Counted from the stretch's first letter, positions 52,999 to 61,926 are shown. The stretch is DNA of 64,000 nucleotides from UBA11051 sp964390495 (GCA_964390495.1 CAYMIN010000017.1:1-64000), one strand, 5' to 3'. Made by a program: numbers and translations. The notes: generated from the sequence alone by a model not told the origin.

Positions 52999-53371
52999 AC
53001 TCACGGAGCTAGATGACGCGGATAGTCCTGGCCGCGCTCCGGGAGCCATCACGCCCAGGAAAGCAACGGCTTAGTCAGCCAGCAGTTTTTCTAACTGCGA
53101 CCGTCGCAGCACTTTTGCTGCGCCTGAACCTTGGGCGCAGCTTTCTTTCTGGCCCGCTCAATGCTCTAGTCTCATGCCTACCTGGTCTCCCTAGCGGCGG
53201 CAGCAGCTTTGACCACGCCTTGAGAAATGATTGTGCATAAGTTGAGCGCACTGGTGGTAAACTGCTGGCGGTAATCGGACTAGGTGGGCATGATCCAGAG
53301 GCGTGGCCGGCCAGCCGCCTCTGTCGGAGGCCGGCACATGTCAACCATCAAGTGGCGAGGGGGATTAGCAA
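52999..53371. other. Region between the two pilin-FecR paralogues, with hairpin
   Basis: Contains no credible gene. A perfect hairpin CAGAGGCG/CGCCTCTG lies at 53296-53323, about 50 bases before the second paralogue. A smaller GCAGCA/TGCTGC hairpin lies around 53106-53122. A c-di-GMP riboswitch was looked for and its core was not found. Confidence 0.5.
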
Positions 53372-54292
53372 ATGCGAGGTGACAGTCGGGATCGAGGCTT
53401 TACTCTCGGTGAGCTACTCGCCGTTATCGGCATAATTGCGGTGCTGGCGGCGATGCTCTTTCCGGTCTTCGCTAGCGCTCGCGAATCAGCCAAAGTAGTG
53501 CAGTGCGCCGCCAATCTGCATCAGATCGGGGTCGCGGCCCAACTCTATCATCAGGACCATCACGGGCCGCCGATGTCACCGCTGCCCATCTCTGTGGGTC
53601 CCTATGTGGACACTGACAGCATCTTCGTGTGTCCCAATGACCGCAACTCAAATGACAGCTATAGCGCCTTCTTCGTGGGCCGTTACAGTGTCGCCAAGGC
53701 CAGCGAGTTCGTGGTCGGATGCCCGCGTCATAACCGCGGCCACAAGGGTGCAGTGCTGTGCGGCAAGAGCAAATCCGAAGTCGGCCCGATGGGGGCCATA
53801 ACCCACAACGGGGCGGCAATCGGTCCAGGCGAGTTCGTTCAGGGAGGCGTGCTGAAGTTCGCCGATGGCAGCCGCGTGGATATTCAGGAGGGCCTCAGCG
53901 TTGCCGTCTTGACGTCGGTATCCAGCAATGCCGGACTTCATAGCGTGGTCTGGATCCCCGACGGGCAGGAAGGCTCGGTTGACGTGATCGTCACTCCCGG
54001 CTCGCACTTCGAGGTGCTTACGCCGGAGGTGGTCGCCGCCGTCCGCGGCACTCAGTTCCGCGTTACCGTATATCGCGAGGGCTACCAGTGGGCGAGTTAC
54101 GTGACGGTGTACAAGGGCGAGGTCATGGTGAACTCGCGGGTCAAGCCCGGTAAGGCTCTCTTGCGGGCCGGCGATGCATGTAACGTAGAAGGCAGCTTAG
54201 ACCTCAGGGCGGGAAGCAAGGACGGCTCGGCGGGTATCGTCGGTCCCGGTCCCTGGATAACCGACGGCCTATACGATGACGGCAAGCGCTAG
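53372..54292 (+). CDS. Prepilin-like protein fused to a FecR-like domain, paralogue 2
   Basis: This 306-residue paralogue matches its neighbour along the prepilin part (GFTLGELLAVIGIIAVLAA, FPVFASARESAK), the middle part (VFVCPNDR, VGCPRHNRGHKG), and the FecR-like part (FADGSRVDIQEGLSVAVL, VTPGSHFEVLTPEVVAAV then RGTQFRVTV). The C-terminal tail is shorter and lacks the acidic and Trp-rich end. The pair is a tandem duplication about 370 bases apart. No prepilin peptidase or pilus ATPase is in the window. Confidence 0.82.
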   Translation: MRGDSRDRGFTLGELLAVIGIIAVLAAMLFPVFASARESAKVVQCAANLHQIGVAAQLYHQDHHGPPMSPLPISVGPYVDTDSIFVCPNDRNSNDSYSAFFVGRYSVAKASEFVVGCPRHNRGHKGAVLCGKSKSEVGPMGAITHNGAAIGPGEFVQGGVLKFADGSRVDIQEGLSVAVLTSVSSNAGLHSVVWIPDGQEGSVDVIVTPGSHFEVLTPEVVAAVRGTQFRVTVYREGYQWASYVTVYKGEVMVNSRVKPGKALLRAGDACNVEGSLDLRAGSKDGSAGIVGPGPWITDGLYDDGKR

Positions 54293-54351
54293 CAACCACC
54301 CGCCAATGACAACGCTCTGGCCGGAGTAATCCACAAGATAAATAAGCGGGC

Positions 54352-54425
54352 CTGAGCTCTGGGCTGTTCCCGAAGCTCAGACGAGAACTGAGGATTGCTG
54401 GCATCCTCAGTTCTCAGCTTCCAGG
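54352..54425. repeat. Palindromic element overlapping a gene end
   Basis: Two arms, CTGAGCT/AGCTCAG (54352-54380) and GAGAACTGAGGAT/ATCCTCAGTTCTC (54383-54415), followed by AGCTTCCAG. Same right end as the element at 42006. The second arm encodes the stop of the minus-strand glycosidase gene at 54407. Confidence 0.7.
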
Positions 54426-56617
54426 CTGTCCGTATCAGCATCGCCGGCTGCCGGCGCCTTTGCCGGCAGTTGTACTGTCACCGGCTCCAGCCCGGCGGCA
54501 TGGGCGGCGACCACTCCGTCCACCAGCACCGTCAGGCCCGCCGCAACGTCCTGATAGGCCTGCTTGCGGGGCCGCGACTCGTAGATGATGCTGATCTCAT
54601 GGTCCTGATAGCGCACCCCTTCGAGCCGGAAATGCGACCACCCCGCGCACAGCGGGTCAATCACCAGCTCCGCGCCCGCCGCCGGCGTCACCCCGCACAT
54701 GAACCGCACTAGCAGGTCGTTGTAGGAGCTATGGAAGTAGTCCGGGCAGCCATAGCCTTTCCCGGTCTCACCATCATAGCACTCCCGCACCAGCGGTGAT
54801 CCCAGCTCAGCGTCCTCGTACATCAGCCGCGCGAACTTGCCCATGAAGGCGCGCAGGATCTCCGCATTCACCAGCTCCTGCGAGTGCCGGCGGACCAGAT
54901 TACCCAGCGCCTCGACCAGGATGCTGTTGGTGTACGGCCAGGTCGGGCCGTTCCACATCGCCAGGCTGGACATTTTCTTGGTGCCCCAGTAGCCCGGTTG
55001 CGCCGAGAATACCGGGCAGTGCTGGGATACCGTGGCGAACGGCCAGGGCGTCAGCAGCTCATCTTCGTCCAGCAAATACTCCAGCGCCCGGTGGTACTCG
55101 GCCTCATCAGGCACCGCGCCGTAGGCGAAGGGGAAAAGCCCATTGGCCTCGCAGCATCGGGCGAACTCCCCATCCGCCTCGCGGATACTGTAGAAATAGC
55201 CGTCTTCGGCGTCCCACAGCTTGTCACAGATGGCCTTGGCACAGCGCGCCGCCAGATTCTCGAACCATTCCGCGTCCTGGGCCTGACCCTGCTTGCGGTG
55301 AGCGGCAGCGGTCGCGCGCAGATTGGCATAGAAGAAGGCCGAGTAGTCCGGGCGCTCCAACTCGGTGTAGTCATACCAGTCGGCATAATCGTGGAAGTGG
55401 GTGAAGGAGGGGGTGTGCTCCTGGGTCATGTGATGGCCGCCCGGGTTGAGCAGCAGGTTGCCGTTGCGATCGCGGAGCTTGCGCACTCCGGCCACGTTCT
55501 CCGCCATCGAGGCCGCCGCAGCCTCCAGCAGCTCCGGCTCCGGATGCACCAGCAGCGCTCCCCAGAATGCCGCCGGCAGAAACTCCTCATAACCGGGGTC
55601 CGGATTGCCCTCGCGGCCCGGTTCCAGCTCTCGCACCCAGTCCACCCACAGGTCGCGGTACAGGCCCTCGTCCGGCTGCGCCGCGATGTAGTTGCGCATC
55701 ATGCCGTGGGCATACTTGGGATTCCGCAGCCAGCGCACCTCATTGATAATCAGCGGCGCGCTGGCCGTGACGCCGCGGGCATAGCCGCCATGCTTACCCT
55801 CGTAGAACAGTGGGTGACGAATGTGCCCCACACGCGGGTCAACGTAGTTGTGTCGCACCAGGAACCAGCGATACCACCACATGCGGCTGACCCACTCATC
55901 GGAGCACTCGAAGCGGGGGCAATTCTCATCATACCAGGCCTGGTACTGCCGGCGGTGTGCCAGCAGCGGGTTCTCGTGCTGCACCCAGCCGCGCAGCGCC
56001 TCCTGGGCTGCGAGTTGGGTATCTGAGACCGCCATTGCCACCAGCAGCTCGGTGCTCTGACCGGGCCCCAGCCGCAGCTTCGTGCTCAGGACCGCCGTGC
56101 TGCTATCCGGCCGCGCCGGCGCGGCTAGCACCAGCCGCAGCGACTGGCCGTAGGTCCGCCACCCGCCGGCGATGCCATCCTTGCCCACCCGCGCCGCCTC
56201 CGCAAGCGCGCCGCTGCTGGTCGCGATGGTGAGCGTAACTTCCCCGTTACTCTCATTAGTCAGCTCGATCTGGTCGCAGAGTACGTCATCTGCGGTGATG
56301 AACTTGTACTCCTGGACCCGCAGATCGTGCTGGGTGGTGCGCCGGTAGAGGTGCGAAGGATACCAATAGGCCGCCGCCCGCTTGGTGGTAATCGCCGCGC
56401 CGTTGACGGCAATCTTCAGCACGATCGGGTCGCGGATGGCCTGGCCGTCTTCGCGGTCATGGAGGTAGCAGAAGCGGCCCCGCAGCCCGATTAGATTGCT
56501 CAGCCGGTCGCAATAGACGCGCCTGCCGGTCGGCCCCAGGGTGTGGTGACGCAGCCCTCGCCGCGCCAGCAGTGTATCCAGCGGGAAGTCTTTCTGCTGC
56601 TCCTTGGAATCAGCCAA
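54407..56617 (-). CDS. Six-hairpin glycosidase-like protein (GH63/MGH1-like)
   Basis: The 736-residue protein has an N-terminal beta-sandwich (about residues 20-230), then an (alpha/alpha)6 barrel. Barrel hallmarks are MWWYRWFLVRHNYVDPR, WVREL, SFTHFHDYADWYDYTELE, YWGTKKMSSLAMWNGPTWPY and a C-terminal beta domain. The pattern resembles mannosylglycerate hydrolase and GH63-type enzymes. No signal peptide is seen, so it acts in the cytoplasm. The final residues SLEAEN are encoded by a palindromic repeat. The sugar substrate is unknown. Confidence 0.8.
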   Translation of the reverse strand: MADSKEQQKDFPLDTLLARRGLRHHTLGPTGRRVYCDRLSNLIGLRGRFCYLHDREDGQAIRDPIVLKIAVNGAAITTKRAAAYWYPSHLYRRTTQHDLRVQEYKFITADDVLCDQIELTNESNGEVTLTIATSSGALAEAARVGKDGIAGGWRTYGQSLRLVLAAPARPDSSTAVLSTKLRLGPGQSTELLVAMAVSDTQLAAQEALRGWVQHENPLLAHRRQYQAWYDENCPRFECSDEWVSRMWWYRWFLVRHNYVDPRVGHIRHPLFYEGKHGGYARGVTASAPLIINEVRWLRNPKYAHGMMRNYIAAQPDEGLYRDLWVDWVRELEPGREGNPDPGYEEFLPAAFWGALLVHPEPELLEAAAASMAENVAGVRKLRDRNGNLLLNPGGHHMTQEHTPSFTHFHDYADWYDYTELERPDYSAFFYANLRATAAAHRKQGQAQDAEWFENLAARCAKAICDKLWDAEDGYFYSIREADGEFARCCEANGLFPFAYGAVPDEAEYHRALEYLLDEDELLTPWPFATVSQHCPVFSAQPGYWGTKKMSSLAMWNGPTWPYTNSILVEALGNLVRRHSQELVNAEILRAFMGKFARLMYEDAELGSPLVRECYDGETGKGYGCPDYFHSSYNDLLVRFMCGVTPAAGAELVIDPLCAGWSHFRLEGVRYQDHEISIIYESRPRKQAYQDVAAGLTVLVDGVVAAHAAGLEPVTVQLPAKAPAAGDADTDSLEAEN

Positions 56618-56644
56618 GCTTGCTCCTCATCTCCCGCGTTTGCC

Positions 56645-57493
56645 TCATTCGCTCAGCAGCCGCGACATGAAGAAATGCAAGAACGCCTCGGTCTCCACCG
56701 TGCTGCATACCAGCATCTCGGTGCCCTGCTCAGAGGCCAGGGTGGTCCCGTCAGTGGCCACGTCTAGCCTCATCTGCTCGGTCTGGCAGAAGCGCGCTGA
56801 TACCGCCATCCCCACCGCCAGCGGGTCGTGTAAGCGCGGCGTCTCGCCCGGCCAGTATTCGTATAGCTCGGTCAGAGCGCGCGGCAGCGGCAAATCGGCC
56901 TCCGCCAGAAGCTGCCGACTCCGCTCCTCAAGCGGCACCCGCATGGTCACATCCAGCGGCACCAGCGTAATCGTCTCACAGCTTGCCAGTAGCTTCCTGG
57001 TTGCTTCCGCATCGGTCTTGGCGTTGTATTCGGGGTACGGGTCCGGGGTCGCGCCATCGGCCAGACCGACGCAGCCGCCCATGACTATCACCCGCCGGGC
57101 CTTCCGCGTTACTGCCGGGTCAAGTTCCAGCGCCTCTCTCAGATTCGTGAACGGCCCGACGCAGATCAGCGTAATCTCCTCAGGTCGATCATTGATCGTT
57201 TCAACCAAAAACTCCGCCGCCGGCTGCCGGATCGGCTTCAGCAGGTCGAAGTCCTCGGCCCACGGCGCTTGATTGGCTTTGCCCTGGCTCTCCGTCCCCA
57301 CCGCCACCGGCACCGCGTCATGTCCGGCGCAGTGCAGCATCTTCAGGGCGATTCTGGCCCGCTGGCGTGTCGGCCCGTAGCCCACCGTGATTCCGAGCAA
57401 CTCCAGCTCGGGGGATTGCAGTATCAGCGCCAGGGCATAGGCGTCATCTATATCTCCGCCGATGTCGGTATCGAAGATAATCGCTTCGGCCAT
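56645..57493 (-). CDS. Nucleoside hydrolase (inosine-uridine preferring type)
   Basis: The 282-residue product has the calcium-binding DTDIGGDIDDAYAL near the N-terminus and later GPFTNLREAL, plus the active-site MGG region VIVMGGCVGLADGATP. Length is about 30 residues shorter than average. ATG 57493 follows AGAGGAGG. The enzyme cleaves purine or pyrimidine ribonucleosides into ribose and base in salvage. It ends 27 bases before the upstream end of the glycosidase gene. Confidence 0.9.
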   Translation of the reverse strand: MAEAIIFDTDIGGDIDDAYALALILQSPELELLGITVGYGPTRQRARIALKMLHCAGHDAVPVAVGTESQGKANQAPWAEDFDLLKPIRQPAAEFLVETINDRPEEITLICVGPFTNLREALELDPAVTRKARRVIVMGGCVGLADGATPDPYPEYNAKTDAEATRKLLASCETITLVPLDVTMRVPLEERSRQLLAEADLPLPRALTELYEYWPGETPRLHDPLAVGMAVSARFCQTEQMRLDVATDGTTLASEQGTEMLVCSTVETEAFLHFFMSRLLSE

Positions 57494-57696
57494 TCGAGGC
57501 CTCCTCTGAGGTAATCCGGCCACCCGACCACGCCTTAGGCTTCTTTCCGCTGGACGCCCGCACCTGCCTGCCCCGGCTTCTTCATCAATGCTTAGGGCGC
57601 CCTTCGCGTCCGCCTCCGGTGTCTCCTACGGCTTGACATCATCTCGGATGCGGAATAGACTAGCTCGCACCAAGCAAGCCTTGGGGAGGTGGCGGA

Positions 57697-58779
57697 TTGC
57701 CATCCAAGATTACAGCCAGAGCGCCGGGCCGGATCTGCCTGTTCGGGGAGCATCAGGACTTCCTCGGCCTGGCGGTGATAGCTTGCCCGATTGACCTTTA
57801 CATTACTGTGAAGGGTACACCGCGTTCCGACACCGAGTTCCACATCGAGATGCCGGACGTGGCCGATAGCGACCGCTTTGAGGGCGCTAATGAGGTAGAT
57901 TATCGCTATGACCTGGACTTCATCCGTGCGGCTACCAATGTGGTGCGCCGCTCCGGGGTCAATATCGCCACGGGCTACGACTGCCTGGTTCACGGCGACA
58001 TCCCGATCAATGCCGGCACCTCCAGCTCCTCGGCGCTGGTGGTGGCCTGGGTACAGTTCTTGCTGGCTAGCCAGGACGGCCAGCCGTTGCCGAGCCCGGA
58101 GGCCGTGGCCCATCTCGCTTACGAGGCGGAGGTGCCGGAGTTCAACGCTCCCGGCGGCATGATGGATCACTATACCTCGGCAATGGGCGGACTGGTTTAC
58201 ATTGACTGCCGCGAGCCAATTACGGTGGAGCGCTTGCCGGCGCGGCTGGAGGGCTTGGTCCTGGGCAATACCGGCGTCAGGAAGGACAACAACCGGATTC
58301 TTGCCGAATCCCGGGCCGCGACCAATACCGGCTTCGAGATCCTCAGGCAGCGCCTGGCCGGTTTCGACATCCGGACCACATCGCTCCAGGAGGCCGAGCC
58401 GTACATCGCGCAGATGGAGCCGCAGGTTGCCAGGCGCGTGCGAGCCAACTTCATCAACCGCGACCTCTGCCAGCAGGCCAGGAGGCTGCTTGCCTCCGAG
58501 CAGTTCGACCCCCGGCGCCTCGGCGAGATGCTCTACGCGCACCAGGTGCAGTTGCGCGACGGCATTGGCGTATCGCACCCCAAGCTTGACGAGTTGATTG
58601 AAACGGCGATGGCAGCGGGCGCCTTGGGCGGCAAGCTCAACGGCTCCGGTGGTGGCGGCTGCATGTTTGCCTATGCTCCGGGCCGGCAGCAGCAGGTCAA
58701 GCAGGCTATCGAGGCCGCCGGTGGCGACGCCTACCTAGTCAGCGTCAGTGACGGCGCCCACGCGAGCATTGAGCAGTAG
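57697..58779 (+). CDS. GHMP kinase, galactokinase-like
   Basis: The 360-residue product opens with APGRICLFGEHQDFLG, the galactokinase-type signature. The ATP loop INAGTSSSSALVVAW is present, and GGMMDHYTSAMGG carries the catalytic Asp. The GNTGVRKDNN region and LNGSGGGGCMFAY at the C-terminus complete the GHMP pattern. TTG 57697 is preceded by GGGGAGG. Two phosphohexomutase genes follow, so a sugar-phosphate pathway is plausible. The true sugar may be galactose or a relative such as fucose or L-arabinose. Confidence 0.85.
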   Translation: MPSKITARAPGRICLFGEHQDFLGLAVIACPIDLYITVKGTPRSDTEFHIEMPDVADSDRFEGANEVDYRYDLDFIRAATNVVRRSGVNIATGYDCLVHGDIPINAGTSSSSALVVAWVQFLLASQDGQPLPSPEAVAHLAYEAEVPEFNAPGGMMDHYTSAMGGLVYIDCREPITVERLPARLEGLVLGNTGVRKDNNRILAESRAATNTGFEILRQRLAGFDIRTTSLQEAEPYIAQMEPQVARRVRANFINRDLCQQARRLLASEQFDPRRLGEMLYAHQVQLRDGIGVSHPKLDELIETAMAAGALGGKLNGSGGGGCMFAYAPGRQQQVKQAIEAAGGDAYLVSVSDGAHASIEQ

Positions 58780-58864
58780 GCTGTCTGCCCTGGCGAGGCT
58801 GTTTTCGTCATTCGGGTACTTAGTGGCACGCTCCCATTCACAGAAGTTTTGGTAAAGGGGGTTT

Positions 58865-58897
58865 GGGGGAAAACTTTTTTCCAGAAAGTTTTCCCCC
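58865..58897. repeat. Perfect 13-bp inverted repeat before the first mutase gene
   Basis: GGGGGAAAACTTT and AAAGTTTTCCCCC flank a 7-base loop. It sits between the AAAGGGGG ribosome-binding-like run and ATG 58908, and could occlude or position translation start. Confidence 0.75.
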
Positions 58898-58907
58898 CAA
58901 GTCCGTC

Positions 58908-60266
58908 ATGAGTTCACTCCGTATCACAATTGGCGGCGTACGGGGCATTGTCGGCGAGAGTTTGACCCCGGACCTGATCGTGCGCTACAGTCACGCCCTG
59001 GGCACCTACCTGGAGGGCGACAAGGTGCTGGTGAGTCGTGACACCCGGCAGTCGGGGGAGATGGTGCTCAACTGTGCGCTGACCGGGCTGATTGCTGCCG
59101 GCTGCCAGGTGATAGACCTGGGCATCTGCACCACTGCGGCCCTGCAGCTTGCGGTCAAGCAGTCGGATGCCGCGGGTGGCTTGGCGATTACCGCCGGCCA
59201 CAATATCGGCGGTTGGAATGCGCTCAAGTCGGTGCGGGCTGATGGCATTTTCCTGAATCCGGCGCAGGCCGCCGAGCTGCTCGACATCTACCATCAGGCC
59301 GAGTTCCTCAAGGCCGAATGGCACCAACTAAAACCGGTCAGCCGGGACGACGAAGCCGGCGAGCGCCACATTCAGGCCATCGCTGAGCAGCTTGATATAG
59401 ACCTCATCTCCGACAGTGGGTTACGGGTGGCGATTGATTGTGCCAATGGCGCGTGCTCGGTACATGCCCCCCGTCTGTTGGATATCTTGGGCCTGGATGT
59501 GGTGGCGATTAACACCGAGACCGACTTGCCGTTCCCGCACCCTCCGGAACCCAGCCGCCAGAACCTCAGCCAGCTTCGCGCCCTGACTACGGCAGCCGAG
59601 GCCGAGGTCGGCTTCGGCTTTGACGCTGATGGTGACAGGCTCGGGGTGGTCTGCCATGACGGCTCGGCACCGGGCGAGGAGATGACGCTGTGTTTGGCCG
59701 CGCAGATGATCTTCAGGCGCGGCGATCCCGGGCCGCTGGTCACCAACCTTTCCACCACCCAGGCCGTGGCCGACATTGCCGACCAGTACGACCGTGAGGT
59801 CGTGCGCACCCCGATCGGCCAGGCATATATCGCCGAGGCCGCCAGCAATCATGCTGCGGCGGTCGCCGGGGAGGGTAGTGGTGGCGTCGTCTTCCCGCGC
59901 CTCAACTACGCCCATGATTCACTGGCTGGTATGGGCCATATTCTGGAGCTGGTTTGCCGCACCGGCAAGCCGCTGGCGGAATTGGTGGGTGAGGTTCCCG
60001 TTTACCACATGTACAAGGAAACCGTGCCCTGCCCGGTGGAGAGGGCCTTTAGTGTCCTGGAGGCGCTCCGCCGTCAGGGCCAGCCGACCAGCACCGAGTA
60101 CGAGGACCTCCAGGATGGCATCAAGTATGGCACACTCGACCGCTGGGTGCATATCCGCGTCTCGATGACCGAGCCGATTATTCGCATCATTGCCGAGGCC
60201 AAGCGGCCGGAGGTCGCTCAGGAGCTGGTCCGGTACTATACCAACGAAGTCAGACGGCGCATGTAG
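58908..60266 (+). CDS. Phosphohexomutase-family protein, catalytic serine missing
   Basis: The 452-residue product is a PMM/PGM/GlmM-family protein, beginning MSSLRITIGGVRGIVGESL. The Mg site GFDADGDRLGV is intact, and a sugar-loop-like GEGSGGVVFPRL is present. The phosphoserine loop, normally TASHNP, reads TAGHNI, so the serine is Gly. The phosphate loop reads RVSMTEPIIRI instead of RxSGTEP. It may be a pseudo-enzyme or a regulator of the next gene. It ends 8 bases before the intact paralogue. ATG 58908 is preferred; TTG 58863 is open. Confidence 0.83.
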   Translation: MSSLRITIGGVRGIVGESLTPDLIVRYSHALGTYLEGDKVLVSRDTRQSGEMVLNCALTGLIAAGCQVIDLGICTTAALQLAVKQSDAAGGLAITAGHNIGGWNALKSVRADGIFLNPAQAAELLDIYHQAEFLKAEWHQLKPVSRDDEAGERHIQAIAEQLDIDLISDSGLRVAIDCANGACSVHAPRLLDILGLDVVAINTETDLPFPHPPEPSRQNLSQLRALTTAAEAEVGFGFDADGDRLGVVCHDGSAPGEEMTLCLAAQMIFRRGDPGPLVTNLSTTQAVADIADQYDREVVRTPIGQAYIAEAASNHAAAVAGEGSGGVVFPRLNYAHDSLAGMGHILELVCRTGKPLAELVGEVPVYHMYKETVPCPVERAFSVLEALRRQGQPTSTEYEDLQDGIKYGTLDRWVHIRVSMTEPIIRIIAEAKRPEVAQELVRYYTNEVRRRM

Positions 60267-60274
60267 CGAGAACT

Positions 60275-61633
60275 ATGGCTATCCTCAGAACCCTCAAAAC
60301 CGGCATTTCAGGTGTTCGCGGCGTGGTGGGCGATTCGCTGACCCCGCAGCTTCTGATCGGCTTCGCCCAGGCCTTCGGCACCTATCTCAAGGGTGGCACG
60401 GTGGTCATTGGCCGCGACACCCGGCCCTCCGGCGAGATGGTGCAGAGGGCGCTGATTGGCGGGCTGCTGGCCACCGGCTGTGACATCGTGGACCTCGGCA
60501 TCGCGCCGGTGCCGACGGTTCAGATAGCCGTCAGGGACGCGGTTGCCAGTGGCGGCGTGGTGATTACTGCCAGCCACAATCCCCAGCAGTGGAATGCCCT
60601 CAAGTTCATTCAGGGCGATGGTATTATCCTGCACCCGCACCAGGCCGAAGAGCTGCTCAGTGTCTATTACCAGGGCAACTTTGCGCTCGTCGCCAGTGAT
60701 GAGATCGGCTCGGTCCAGTTTGATGCCGCTGCCCCGCAGCGCCACACGCAGGCGCTGCTGGAGCTGGCCGACCGCGAGGTCATCGCCGAGGCTCGGCTCA
60801 AGGTCGTGGTGGACTGTGTCAACGGCGCTGGTACGGTGCTATCGCAGGGCTTCCTGGAGGCGCTGGGGTGTGAGGTCGTGACGATTAACGACACTCCGGA
60901 CGGCATCTTCCCGCATCTGCCTGAGCCGGTTCCCGAGAACCTCAAGCAGCTTGAGGAGGCCGTCAAGCAGCACAGTGCCGACATCGGTTTTGCCCAGGAC
61001 GCCGATGCCGACCGCCTGGCCATCGTCTCCGAGCGGGGCCGCGCGATTGGCGAGGAGTTCACTCTGGCTTTTGCCTGTGAGGCCGCCGCCGACACAGTGG
61101 CGGGGCCGCTGGTGACGAATCTTTCCAGCTCGCGGATGCTAGACGAAGTCGCTAGGCGCCATGGCAAGGAGGTGGTGCGCGCCAAGGTCGGCGAGATCAA
61201 CGTAATCGAGCAGATGCAGGCCCACGGTGCCGGCATTGGTGGGGAGGGCAATGGTGGGGTGATCTGGGCAGAGTTGCAGTACTGCCGGGATAGCTTTGCG
61301 GGCATGGCTCTGGTGCTGGCCGGGCTGGCTAAGCGCGGCGGCACGGTCACTGACTGGGCCGAGAGCTTCGCTCCCTCGCAGATTTACAAGACCAAGATGG
61401 AGTGTCCGGCCTCACGGGTCCAGCCGGTGCTGCTGGCGGTGCGCGAGGCCTACGCAGACAACGCTCTTGATCTCACCGAGGGCGTCAAGGTTTTGTGGCC
61501 GGATGGCGGGTGGCTGCATGTGCGGCCCAGCAACACCGAGCCGGTGGTGCGTGTGATTGCGGAAGCCGACACGATGCCGGACGCCGAGCAGAAGGCTACC
61601 GCTGCCATGGAGCTGATGCGCAGCTTCTTCTAG
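60275..61633 (+). CDS. Phosphoglucosamine/phosphomannomutase
   Basis: Intact phosphohexomutase, 452 residues. It has the conserved entry TGISGVRGVVGDSL, the phosphoserine loop TASHNPQQWNALKFI, the Mg loop QDADADRLAIV, the sugar-binding GEGNGGVIWAELQY and the phosphate-binding RPSNTEPVVRVIAEA. GlmM is likely if it makes GlcN-1-P for peptidoglycan, but the second gene could be PMM/PGM; which sugar is used is not settled by the sequence. It follows a serine-less paralogue with 8 bases between. Confidence 0.9.
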   Translation: MAILRTLKTGISGVRGVVGDSLTPQLLIGFAQAFGTYLKGGTVVIGRDTRPSGEMVQRALIGGLLATGCDIVDLGIAPVPTVQIAVRDAVASGGVVITASHNPQQWNALKFIQGDGIILHPHQAEELLSVYYQGNFALVASDEIGSVQFDAAAPQRHTQALLELADREVIAEARLKVVVDCVNGAGTVLSQGFLEALGCEVVTINDTPDGIFPHLPEPVPENLKQLEEAVKQHSADIGFAQDADADRLAIVSERGRAIGEEFTLAFACEAAADTVAGPLVTNLSSSRMLDEVARRHGKEVVRAKVGEINVIEQMQAHGAGIGGEGNGGVIWAELQYCRDSFAGMALVLAGLAKRGGTVTDWAESFAPSQIYKTKMECPASRVQPVLLAVREAYADNALDLTEGVKVLWPDGGWLHVRPSNTEPVVRVIAEADTMPDAEQKATAAMELMRSFF

Positions 61634-61721
61634 CTGAGCTGCATAGTTGCGCGTATATCTACGCTTTCTCGCCCATAGCCGGCCCGCGCAGGGCCCTGGC
61701 CTCCCGAGGTCGGCACGGCCA

Positions 61722-61786
61722 AACGGCAGCCCTCACCCTAGGCCCTCTCTCACCCACGCCTGCGGCGCGGGTACCGGGGGAGGGAA
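61722..61786. repeat. Type-A repeat with nested palindrome insertion
   Basis: AACGGCAGCCCTCACCCTAGG, the left flank of type A, and a right GGGAGGGAACAACGGCAACGG flank are present, but about 30 bases of CCCACGCC/GGCGCGGG palindrome sit between the CCCTCTC and GGGAGGG arms. Confidence 0.65.
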
Positions 61787-61874
61787 CAACGGCAACGGAT
61801 TGTGTAGGGCGGGGACCTGTGCCCCGCCCGCAACACCATACGACAATGACCGGCGCGGTACAGGCCCGCGCCCT

Positions 61875-61926
61875 ACAACGGCGGCCCTCACCCTAACCCT
61901 CTCCCAAGGGGAGAGGGGACAACGGC
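61875..61926. repeat. Type-A palindromic repeat, intact copy
   Basis: ACGGCGGCCCTCACCCTAAC continues into CCTCTCCC...GGGGAGAGGGGACAACGGC. Same arms as the copy at 24344. Confidence 0.75.

Noticed and set aside
52999..53371. Possible c-di-GMP riboswitch ahead of the second pilin-like gene
   Set aside because: The pilin context made it plausible, but the conserved GEMM core sequences were not found on either strand.
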